Origin: Alishewanella longhuensis
Lineage (GTDB): Bacteria; Pseudomonadota; Gammaproteobacteria; Enterobacterales; Alteromonadaceae
DNA length: 64,000 bases
Reading direction: 5' to 3'
NCBI RefSeq assembly: GCF_014653435.1
Contig: NZ_BNAO01000010.1
Coordinates: 1 to 64,000, forward strand
Each line of letters opens with the position of its first letter. The first letter of the stretch is position 1. Shown piece by piece: positions 57,348-64,000 of this stretch. The notes under the pieces are model-generated. The model had not been told where the DNA came from. It was given only the letters and a program-made list of their open reading frames with translations, and did no database searches. Position numbers and translations under genes: made by a program.

Positions 57348-58256
57348 ATGGTTAATATAATTAATCTGACAGCATTTAGCATCTTTATTTTTTCACCCAA
57401 TGTAACAGAATATGTTTCCTATAAAGAGTTTATTGAAAAATTTGGTGAAGAAGGCTTTAATTTAATACGACAAGCAGAGCGAAACCACACTCAAAATTAC
57501 TCAATAAAACCTGAGGAGAACTCTTTAATAGTTGTGGGCGACATCACACAATCAATGTATAAAGATATTTTAAATCATGTCATCAATAACGATATTAAAC
57601 GCATTATTATTACCTCTCCTGGTGGTGATATTGATGCAGGAATCAGTATTGGATATTTGATATACAAACACAAACTAGATATTGAGATTATTGATTATTG
57701 TATTTCAAGTTGTGCAAACTATCTTTTCACGGCAGCAATTAACAAGACAATTCGAGACGGTGCAGCTGTTATTTGGCACGGCAACACTCAACAGAAAGAT
57801 TTTCGTGAATTTGATCTATGCGGCAGAACGGTATCATCACTTGATGGTTTACCGATCGATGATGAAGAAATCGCCGAATTAAGTTCACCGGAAGGACAGC
57901 ATGAATGGAGAACTAGGCAAAAACGTGAGCATGATTTTTATCAGTTAATTGGTGTCAATGATTATATAGCGCGAGTTGGTCAGGAACCTAAAAACTATGG
58001 TGATTTCACGATGCCCGTGAAATATATGCAACAATTTGGTGTTACCAACATATATGCACCAAAGAATTACGCTGAAGCCGACTACTGCGAAAGCTTTAAT
58101 AAGTTAAATCCGAGTATCGCTCTAAGCTGCATTTCAGTTTCAGAAACACATTTTGAATACGAAAACGAGCGCAAAATGTTCGGGGAGCGATGCGCTCACG
58201 ATGGAACATTGATTATCAATAAGAATTCAGATGATCTACCAATCCGAAGCCGCTGA
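57348..58256 (+). CDS. ClpP-fold protein of the microcin-like cassette
   Basis: A 302-aa protein with a short hydrophobic N-terminus (about residues 3-17) that may be a signal peptide or anchor. The middle has a ClpP/crotonase-type pattern: LIVVGDITQ, IKRIIITSPGGDIDAGISIGYLIY, then YCISSCANYLFTAA, where Ser121 fits the nucleophile position, and His144 in VIWHGN. It recalls predicted periplasmic proteins of COG3904. The start at 57348 has GGAG upstream; a reading from 57288 would put the hairpin inside the gene. DNA is more AT-rich than its neighbours. It could process, degrade or give immunity to the peptides; none is shown. Its end overlaps the exporter by 26 bases. Confidence 0.75.
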   Translation: MVNIINLTAFSIFIFSPNVTEYVSYKEFIEKFGEEGFNLIRQAERNHTQNYSIKPEENSLIVVGDITQSMYKDILNHVINNDIKRIIITSPGGDIDAGISIGYLIYKHKLDIEIIDYCISSCANYLFTAAINKTIRDGAAVIWHGNTQQKDFREFDLCGRTVSSLDGLPIDDEEIAELSSPEGQHEWRTRQKREHDFYQLIGVNDYIARVGQEPKNYGDFTMPVKYMQQFGVTNIYAPKNYAEADYCESFNKLNPSIALSCISVSETHFEYENERKMFGERCAHDGTLIINKNSDDLPIRSR

Positions 58257-60327
58257 ATGTGGGCTGGCCTGTATAGCGATGATCGCTAATCATTATGGCC
58301 ATCAGCTTGATCTGACCACACTGCGAAATCGGTATAGTGTGTCGTTTAAAGGTGCCAACTTACAGCAATTAATGCTGCTTGGGAATGAGTTAGGTTTGGC
58401 TAGCAGGGCATTAAAACTGGAATTAGATGACTTAGGTAAATTAAAAACGCCTTGCATACTACACTGGGAAATGAACCATTTTGTGGTACTGAAAAAAGTC
58501 CACACGCATGCTGTTACTATTTTAGACCCTGCCATAGGAGAGCGAAAGATCGCTTTAAAGGATGTAGATAAAGCGTTTACCGGCATTGCGCTGGAGTTAA
58601 CGCCTACGGCTGAATTTAACAAGGTCGACGAGCGTGTTAGACTTAGACTTACTGCTTTTTGGAGCAAAGTTCATGGCTTATGGCCCACTTTATTTAAGAT
58701 GTTCATCCTTTCATTACTACTGCAATTATTCTTACTAGCCTCGCCATACTATACCCAACTAGTTGTTGATGAAGTGTTAATTAGCCATGACAAACCACTG
58801 TTAGTTGTTCTAGCACTTGGTTTTGGTTTATTGGTAATTATTCAGGTGATTACTCAAACCTTACGCGGCTGGGTTGTACTATATTTGGGTGCCATGATAA
58901 ACGTGCAAATGGCGACTAACTTAATGCGCCATCTATTGCACCTGCCTTTAAGTTACTTTGATAAACGCCACATTGGAGATGTGGTGTCGCGCTTTGGCTC
59001 TTTAAATTCTATTCGCGAGTTATTTACCAATAGTTTAGTGGAGGGATTAATCGATGGGTTGATGGCGCTGGTGGTGCTGATAATGATGTATCTTTATAGC
59101 CCAGAACTTGCGCTAGTGGTTGTAGTAGTTGTGCTACTCTATGCACTTATTCGTTTTATTTTATACCGTCCGCTACATCAGCTTACCGAAACCAGCATTA
59201 TGGCAGAAGCCAAGGAACAAACTAACTTCATGGAATCAGTACGCGGCATGCAAAGTATTAAGTTATTTGGTCAGCAAACGCAGCGGCTAAGTCTTTGGCA
59301 AAACAGGTATACCGAGGCAGTTAATCAGGAGTATCGGCTAGGAAAATGGCAGCTCGGCTGGCACAGTACTAATCAGCTATTATTTGGTATCGAACATATT
59401 TTGGTGGTGTATTTAGCAGCAATAACGGTAGTTAATACGGAAATGACAGTAGGAATGTTATTTGCTTTTTTAGCTTACAAAACCCAGTTTACCAATCGTA
59501 CTGCAGCCCTTATCGACAAACTAATCGAAGTAAGAATGACTCGACTTCATTTAGACCGTCTTGCTGATATTGCTTTAACAGACCAGGAGCAAGAGGGGCT
59601 AACCCATCCGAATAGAACTATCAGCGGTAATATTACCATCAAAGCCTTAAGATTCCGCTATGCCAGCAATGAACCCCTGCTATTTAATGATCTAACTCTA
59701 AGTATCGAGGTCGGAGAGAATATCGCCATTATTGGCCCTTCCGGCACCGGTAAAACGACCCTCCTAAAATTGATGCTAGGGCTACTTACCCCTGAAAGCG
59801 GTAAAATAGAAGTCGATGGTATCGACATTAAACAGTTAGGTCTGCGCAATTACCGCAGCCAAATCGCCGCCGTAATGCAGGATGACCAGCTAATGTCCGG
59901 TACCTTAGCCGAGAATATCAGCTTTTTTGACCCGCAGTTGGATATGCAACAGGTCTATGACGCCGCTGCATTAGCGGGTATTCACCAGGATATTAGCAGT
60001 ATGCCGATGGGCTATAACAGCTTAGTGGGTGATATGGGCAGTTCACTCTCGGGCGGCCAAAAGCAGCGGGTACTCTTAGCCAGAGCGCTCTATCGGAAAC
60101 CAAAAATCCTATTTATGGATGAAGCCACCAGCCATTTGGATGTGCAGCTGGAGCATTATGTCAATCAGGCCATTAAGCAACTTAAGATGACCCGCATAGT
60201 GATTGCCCATCGCCCAGAAACGATTCTAAATGCCGAACGCATTATGCAACTGCAGCAAGGGCAGTTGCAGGATATTACCGCAGCCTATAAGGCACAGTTT
60301 GGTTTAGACACAGCAACTGATAGTTAA
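58231..60327 (+). CDS. Peptidase-containing ABC exporter (C39 peptidase + ABC transporter)
   Basis: A 698-aa CvaB-type transporter. The N-terminal C39 peptidase (about residues 1-125) has the catalytic Cys10 in YQSEAAECGLACIAMI with the upstream Gln, His in NHFVVLKKV and Asp in ILDPAIG. Six transmembrane segments (about 150-440) follow. The ATPase has GPSGTGKTT (Walker A), LSGGQKQRVLLARAL (signature), ILFMDEATSHLD (Walker B) and IVIAHRPET. It would cleave the GG and GA leaders and export the peptides with the HlyD-like adaptor. The start overlaps the ClpP-fold gene by 26 bases. Confidence 0.93.
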   Translation: MIYQSEAAECGLACIAMIANHYGHQLDLTTLRNRYSVSFKGANLQQLMLLGNELGLASRALKLELDDLGKLKTPCILHWEMNHFVVLKKVHTHAVTILDPAIGERKIALKDVDKAFTGIALELTPTAEFNKVDERVRLRLTAFWSKVHGLWPTLFKMFILSLLLQLFLLASPYYTQLVVDEVLISHDKPLLVVLALGFGLLVIIQVITQTLRGWVVLYLGAMINVQMATNLMRHLLHLPLSYFDKRHIGDVVSRFGSLNSIRELFTNSLVEGLIDGLMALVVLIMMYLYSPELALVVVVVVLLYALIRFILYRPLHQLTETSIMAEAKEQTNFMESVRGMQSIKLFGQQTQRLSLWQNRYTEAVNQEYRLGKWQLGWHSTNQLLFGIEHILVVYLAAITVVNTEMTVGMLFAFLAYKTQFTNRTAALIDKLIEVRMTRLHLDRLADIALTDQEQEGLTHPNRTISGNITIKALRFRYASNEPLLFNDLTLSIEVGENIAIIGPSGTGKTTLLKLMLGLLTPESGKIEVDGIDIKQLGLRNYRSQIAAVMQDDQLMSGTLAENISFFDPQLDMQQVYDAAALAGIHQDISSMPMGYNSLVGDMGSSLSGGQKQRVLLARALYRKPKILFMDEATSHLDVQLEHYVNQAIKQLKMTRIVIAHRPETILNAERIMQLQQGQLQDITAAYKAQFGLDTATDS

Positions 60328-60428
60328 AACGACTTAGGCAATTGTGCCGCTGGGAGCAAAAGCTATGTTGGGCTAGCAATGTTGGGCCAGCAATTCTCGC
60401 ACAGCATTCAAATAAAGTAAGGGATAAC

Positions 60429-61262
60429 ATGAAGCAATATTTTTTTATCGGCTTGTTGATTGCAATTGTCGTTATTTTCGTCATCAAGTACGCTGTTACA
60501 GAACGCGCGATCGAGCCTCGCCCAAAATACGAAAATGTGCGCGAATATATACATCAAATGGTTTTTGCCAATGGCATTAGATCCAGGGCTTTAAACTGGG
60601 AGGTGCTGCCAATACCGATTTATCTTGATCTACACAGCGCTGATATCAGAAGCAAGATCGAAAATACCATGCGCACCATTGAGCATAACGTTGGTGTTCC
60701 GCTATTTTTAGAAACCAATGACTATCGGCAGGCGCAAATATTTCTAGTAACGTCTCGGACAGGTCAAGAAAGACTACCGGATTTTTTAACTCGATTCCTA
60801 CTCGAAGTGCTTGGCTCAAAATGGCTTGAGCTTTTCCAAAATAAAGCGCCAGTTATGTTTGATGCTGCAGCTTACCCACAAGCGCCCGATCACCCTTGTT
60901 TTACACAAGAGTTCTTTTCCGATCCTTCTACACAATATGACGGCGGCAATAGAAAACCAACACAAATGCAAATCTTTATTGGCGGGGTTGCTGAAATTGA
61001 AAACGATATCCTTAACGAGTGTTTAATTGAAGAGCTATTACATGCTGCTTTTTTCCTGCGTGATGCAGATCTGACTCATGGCAAGCATTCAATTTTTAAT
61101 CAATCTGCTCACGCAGATAGAGCACGATTGCCCACTCAATTTGATCTATGCCTCATATCAGAACTCCTTAACGGCTCTTTTGAGGCGACTGCTCTTGATA
61201 AAATGGCGAGTTCAATTCATCGCAAGCTAACAAACGGGGAATGCCCAGTTTGGCGCAACTGA
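60429..61262 (+). CDS. Membrane-anchored DUF2927-like protein
   Basis: A 277-aa protein with one N-terminal transmembrane helix (about residues 4-22) and an extracytoplasmic domain. The segment ECLIEELLHAAFFLRDADLTHGKHSIFN resembles the central part of DUF2927 proteins, and a following TQFDLCLISELLNG supports this. The EExxH string may be metal-binding. AGGGATAAC precedes the ATG at 60429. It is the last gene of the cassette, so immunity, maturation or accessory export roles are possible; none can be assigned. Confidence 0.65.
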   Translation: MKQYFFIGLLIAIVVIFVIKYAVTERAIEPRPKYENVREYIHQMVFANGIRSRALNWEVLPIPIYLDLHSADIRSKIENTMRTIEHNVGVPLFLETNDYRQAQIFLVTSRTGQERLPDFLTRFLLEVLGSKWLELFQNKAPVMFDAAAYPQAPDHPCFTQEFFSDPSTQYDGGNRKPTQMQIFIGGVAEIENDILNECLIEELLHAAFFLRDADLTHGKHSIFNQSAHADRARLPTQFDLCLISELLNGSFEATALDKMASSIHRKLTNGECPVWRN

Positions 61263-61318
61263 CTTGGTTGATACTAATTCACCCATTGATTGTAAGATTA
61301 AGCTATTAATTTTATTCG

Positions 61319-61969
61319 CTACTCCATCTGCTCTGGCAATTTCAGCTTTTCAAATAAAATACCGGCCAAAGTGCGGTTATTGACATTGAGCTTACGTAAA
61401 ATGGCGGAAACATGCTGCTTGATAGTGGTTTCCTGTACGTTCATCTCATAGGCGATTTGTTTATTTAGCAGGCCGTCGGCAATCATTTTTAATACCCGAA
61501 ATTGCTGTGGGGTGAGCTGTTCCAGCCGCTGGGCAAAATCGTTATCAATGAGTACCCGGGCATTTTTTACATCGTCAGCCATTTCTGGCGGCAGCCAAGT
61601 ATCGCCATTCGTTACCGCATTAATGGCTTCAGAGAGTAATTCTAAGGGTGCAGATTTGGGAATATAAGCCGCCGCGCCAAGCGCCAGCGCTTGCTTAATA
61701 ATCACCGGATCCTCTTCAGCAGAGACCATCACCACCGGTACATCAGGATATTCGGTGCGTAGTGCTGTTAGGCCGGTAAAGCCGTCGGAGCCGGGCATTT
61801 TGAGATCGAGGAAAATAAAGTGGGTATCGGGGTGTTGGCGTAGCAGTGGCCAAATTTGTGCCATTGTTTGCGCCTGTAACAATAACGCGTCTTTGCCTAA
61901 AATAGCCGCGCAAGCTTGCGACAAGGCAATACGAAATAAAGGATGATCATCGGCAATAATAGCTATCAT
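61319..61969 (-). CDS. CrbR-like LuxR family response regulator
   Basis: A 216-aa response regulator: receiver domain with DDH at residues 7-9, phospho-Asp55 in FLDLKMPGSDG and Lys in YIPKSAP, then a LuxR-type helix-turn-helix (LTPQQFRVLKMIADGLLNKQIAYEMNVQETTIKQHVSAILRKLNVNNRT). It fits the partner of the CrbS-like kinase, which would activate acetate-assimilation genes. The microcin-like cassette runs convergently toward it with no clear terminator between. Confidence 0.9.
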   Translation of the reverse strand: MIAIIADDHPLFRIALSQACAAILGKDALLLQAQTMAQIWPLLRQHPDTHFIFLDLKMPGSDGFTGLTALRTEYPDVPVVMVSAEEDPVIIKQALALGAAAYIPKSAPLELLSEAINAVTNGDTWLPPEMADDVKNARVLIDNDFAQRLEQLTPQQFRVLKMIADGLLNKQIAYEMNVQETTIKQHVSAILRKLNVNNRTLAGILFEKLKLPEQME

Positions 61970-62003
61970 AATAAGACTTCTAAGCAGTTTTGCCCATAAT
62001 GAA

Positions 62004-62021
62004 CCGGGGCTAACGCCCCGG
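62004..62021. terminator. GC-rich hairpin between the CrbR-like and TonB receptor genes
   Basis: CCGGGGC-TAAC-GCCCCGG, a perfect 7-bp stem just past the stop of the TonB receptor gene. No T-tract on the minus strand, so termination is uncertain. Confidence 0.5.
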
Positions 62022-62036
62022 CAAGGTTTTTCTGGT

Positions 62037-64000
62037 TTAGAAACGGTAACCCACCGTTAGGCTAAAGGTACGTGGATCGGTATAAAACCCTAATACGGAA
62101 TTATCTAGTACCGGGCCCGCAAAGTTATAACCTGCTATGCGCGCTTGTTTATCACCAATGTTTTTGGCTTGTAGCGAAACATCCCAGTGGCCATCGTTCG
62201 AATACCAGGTGGCGCCAGCGTTAAATACCGTATAACCACCAAAATCCAATAAGGATGGAATTTCAAAGATTTGCGTGGCACCACGATGTGCCATATTTGC
62301 CGTAAGCACCACTTCACCAAAACTGGTGGCCATGCTGTAAGTCCCTGCCAATGTTGCGGTTAAATCTGGTGTATTGGCAAAAGACCACAGGTTTGATACA
62401 TCAATCACCTGTTGCAGATTCGGGTCGAAGAATTCTACCTCGTTAAACTTGGCATCAACATAACCCACTATAGCCGTAAGGTTAAAATCACGGGTAACCG
62501 CTAAGGTTGCTTCTAATTCCACGCCATTGATATCAGCATTAGCCGCGTTTAGCACTTGCGACGCTACCGTTACAGTTCCCGGCGCGGTCTCTACTGAACG
62601 CTGCACAGTCACCTGCATATCATCATACTTCGCCATAAAGACGGCAGCATTTAAGCGTAAACGCTGATTAAACCACTCGCTCTTCATGCCCAGCTCAAAG
62701 GTATTAACCGTTTCTTCCTGATAAGGTTTATTGGCATCCGGGTTAATCGCCTGATTTGCCCGCATATCAAAACCACCCGACTTAAAGCCATTGGTATAGC
62801 TACCGTATAGCATCAGATCACGGCTATGTTGATACTCCAACCCTAAGCGGGGTGAGAAATGGCTAAAGCTCTCGCTGCCCTGAAAATCCGTTTGTACGCC
62901 AATAATAGTGCCGCCCGTTTGCCGCGGGAACTTATAACCATTGTACACATAACGGTAAACCGAGGCGTCTTTGTCATCTTTGGTAAAACGACCACCTAAG
63001 GTCACAGACCACTTATCATCTAGCTGGTAGCTACCTTGCGAGTAAAACGCCAGGCTGTCCGTTTCTACACAGCCGCCATTTTCTGTAGTGGTTAAGCCAT
63101 ATACCACCTGACCAAAGGCACCGCAGGCATCACCATTATAATAATAAATACCGCTGGCAACTTTTAACCGCTCAGCACTGTACAGAAACTGCAGCTCTTG
63201 CGAGGTTTGTTTGTCTTCATAAAAAGCCGGGATATCTAAGGTTGGGAATGAGGTGGAATCAAAATCGATATTAGTATCCGTTACGCCTTTACGACGGGCG
63301 GTAATTGACTTCACTGTCCAGTTGTCGTTTAGATCCCAGGCTAAAGTTAGCGATTGCCCCTCGGTTTCTACCTTATTCGTTACGGGCATACTGGTATTAG
63401 CGTCATATACCTTTGTTGGCCGGGTATCTGTTGGCGCCAGCGCGCTGGGGAATAACCGGAAACCACCGCGTGGGTTAGAATCATCCACCGTTTTATCGGC
63501 GGCAATATTCACCCGGAAATTGTCGGCGGCATTCCACTGCAGGCTCAGCCGGCCGGACATCAGATCTTTGTTATAGTTATCATCGCCGGTATTTAAAAAC
63601 TTACCAAAACCATCGCGATTAAAGGTAGCGAAGGCACCACTAACAAATACGGTATCGCTTAAACCGGTTTGGCCAGAAAGGCGCAAGTCGCGCTGGTTAT
63701 AACTACCTAAGGTACCGCGGATGGCAAATTGATTATCGCCAGTAAGCTGCTTGGTCACATATTTTACCGCGCCGCCTATGGTATTGCGGCCATAAAGGGT
63801 ACCTTGCGGGCCCCTTAGCACTTCGATCCGCTCTACATCATATACATCCAAAGCCGCGCCTTGTGGCCGGGCTAAATACACATCATCGATATAGATCCCC
63901 ACACCCGGCTCAAAGCCCCATAGCGGATCTTGCTGGCCGATACCACGGATATAAGCCGTTAAGGTGCTGTTGGTACCACGCGAAACCTGTAAGGTGGTAT
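62037..64000 (-). CDS. TonB-dependent outer-membrane receptor (partial, N-terminus beyond window)
   Basis: An open frame from the right edge to 62037 (about 654 codons visible). It begins within the plug domain (TAYIRGIGQQDPLWGFEPG, then GIYIDDVYLARPQG, VERIEVLRGPQGTLYGRNTIGGAVKYVTK) and continues as a 22-strand-type barrel with a C-terminal TFSLTVGYRF ending in Phe, the outer-membrane insertion signal. The frame is continuous with the edge, so the ATG at 63902 is internal. Signal peptide and TonB box are outside. The ligand is unknown; it resembles siderophore- or carbohydrate-type receptors common in this group. Confidence 0.93.
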   Translation of the reverse strand, partial: TTLQVSRGTNSTLTAYIRGIGQQDPLWGFEPGVGIYIDDVYLARPQGAALDVYDVERIEVLRGPQGTLYGRNTIGGAVKYVTKQLTGDNQFAIRGTLGSYNQRDLRLSGQTGLSDTVFVSGAFATFNRDGFGKFLNTGDDNYNKDLMSGRLSLQWNAADNFRVNIAADKTVDDSNPRGGFRLFPSALAPTDTRPTKVYDANTSMPVTNKVETEGQSLTLAWDLNDNWTVKSITARRKGVTDTNIDFDSTSFPTLDIPAFYEDKQTSQELQFLYSAERLKVASGIYYYNGDACGAFGQVVYGLTTTENGGCVETDSLAFYSQGSYQLDDKWSVTLGGRFTKDDKDASVYRYVYNGYKFPRQTGGTIIGVQTDFQGSESFSHFSPRLGLEYQHSRDLMLYGSYTNGFKSGGFDMRANQAINPDANKPYQEETVNTFELGMKSEWFNQRLRLNAAVFMAKYDDMQVTVQRSVETAPGTVTVASQVLNAANADINGVELEATLAVTRDFNLTAIVGYVDAKFNEVEFFDPNLQQVIDVSNLWSFANTPDLTATLAGTYSMATSFGEVVLTANMAHRGATQIFEIPSLLDFGGYTVFNAGATWYSNDGHWDVSLQAKNIGDKQARIAGYNFAGPVLDNSVLGFYTDPRTFSLTVGYRF

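Noticed and set aside
60365-60392. 14-bp tandem duplication with one mismatch (ATGTTGGGC...)
   Set aside because: Only two copies, in a short gap between the exporter and the DUF2927-like gene; no sign of an attachment site or regulatory role.

Overview
The window looks like a chromosomal segment of a gammaproteobacterium close to Rheinheimera, Alishewanella or Shewanella (Alteromonadales-like). This rests on gene order and protein resemblance: glnA-(DUF4124)-ntrB-ntrC, ftsY-ftsE-ftsX-rpoH, ubiC-ubiA, gpsA-secB-grxC, kbl-tdh, a Tat-exported HiPIP, and CrbS/CrbR-type acetate signalling. No rRNA, tRNA, CRISPR array or transposase was seen. Most of the 64 kb is ordinary housekeeping sequence.

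Layout. 1-1276: the 5' part of a large secreted protein with Ig-like tandem repeats (minus strand, cut by the left edge). 1780-3611: HiPIP and a DUF819 membrane protein. 3699-10520: typA, then the nitrogen regulon glnA, DUF4124 protein, ntrB, ntrC, with a readable sigma-54 promoter and three NtrC boxes. 10543-14756: a CpxP/Spy-like protein divergent from cpxR-cpxA, followed by pldB and trmL. 14923-22814: a degenerate GGDEF-EAL protein, the gpsA-secB-grxC-rhodanese block, gpmI, envC and a divergent polysaccharide deacetylase. 22831-29731: a ThrE-like exporter, rpoH (with a perfect CIRCE operator), ftsX, ftsE, ftsY, rsmD and a DUF416 protein. 30004-39660: small lipoproteins, a 2OG-Fe(II) oxygenase, ubiA/ubiC, a FliL-like protein, glpG/glpE, lemA and an M48 protease, and an HDOD protein. 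39712-44264: DUF2256, dusC, a candidate split-borosin locus (peptide-backbone N-methyltransferase, GNAT, short precursor-like peptide) and a diguanylate cyclase. 44304-51645: tdh, kbl, a TetR regulator, coaD, SapC, an AbgT transporter with a CRP site, and a hydroxybutyrate dehydrogenase. 51739-61969: a CrbS-like sensor and a CrbR-like regulator with a microcin-type export cassette between them. 62037-64000: a TonB-dependent receptor cut by the right edge.

Two peptide systems stand out. The first is the cassette at 55489-61262. It has an HlyD/CvaA-type adaptor, a 43-aa peptide with a double-glycine leader, an overlapping 39-aa strongly cationic ORF, a 57-aa four-cysteine peptide with a Gly-Ala leader, a ClpP-fold protein, a C39-peptidase ABC exporter (CvaB type) and a membrane-anchored DUF2927-like protein. 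The second, at 40840-42525, has a tetrapyrrole-methylase-fold enzyme that resembles SonM/OphMA backbone N-methyltransferases and retains the Tyr-x5-Arg-x3-Tyr spacing. An 85-aa peptide downstream carries a hydrophobic segment like that of the SonA precursor. Both assignments come from sequence reading and need confirmation.

Regulation visible in the DNA: two NtrC boxes 21 bp apart upstream of a -24/-12 promoter at glnA; a perfect NtrC palindrome just upstream of the ntrB ribosome-binding site; a CpxR box between cpxP and cpxR; a perfect 9-9-9 CIRCE element before rpoH; a perfect CRP core before abgT; and a 19-bp palindrome before the DUF819 gene.
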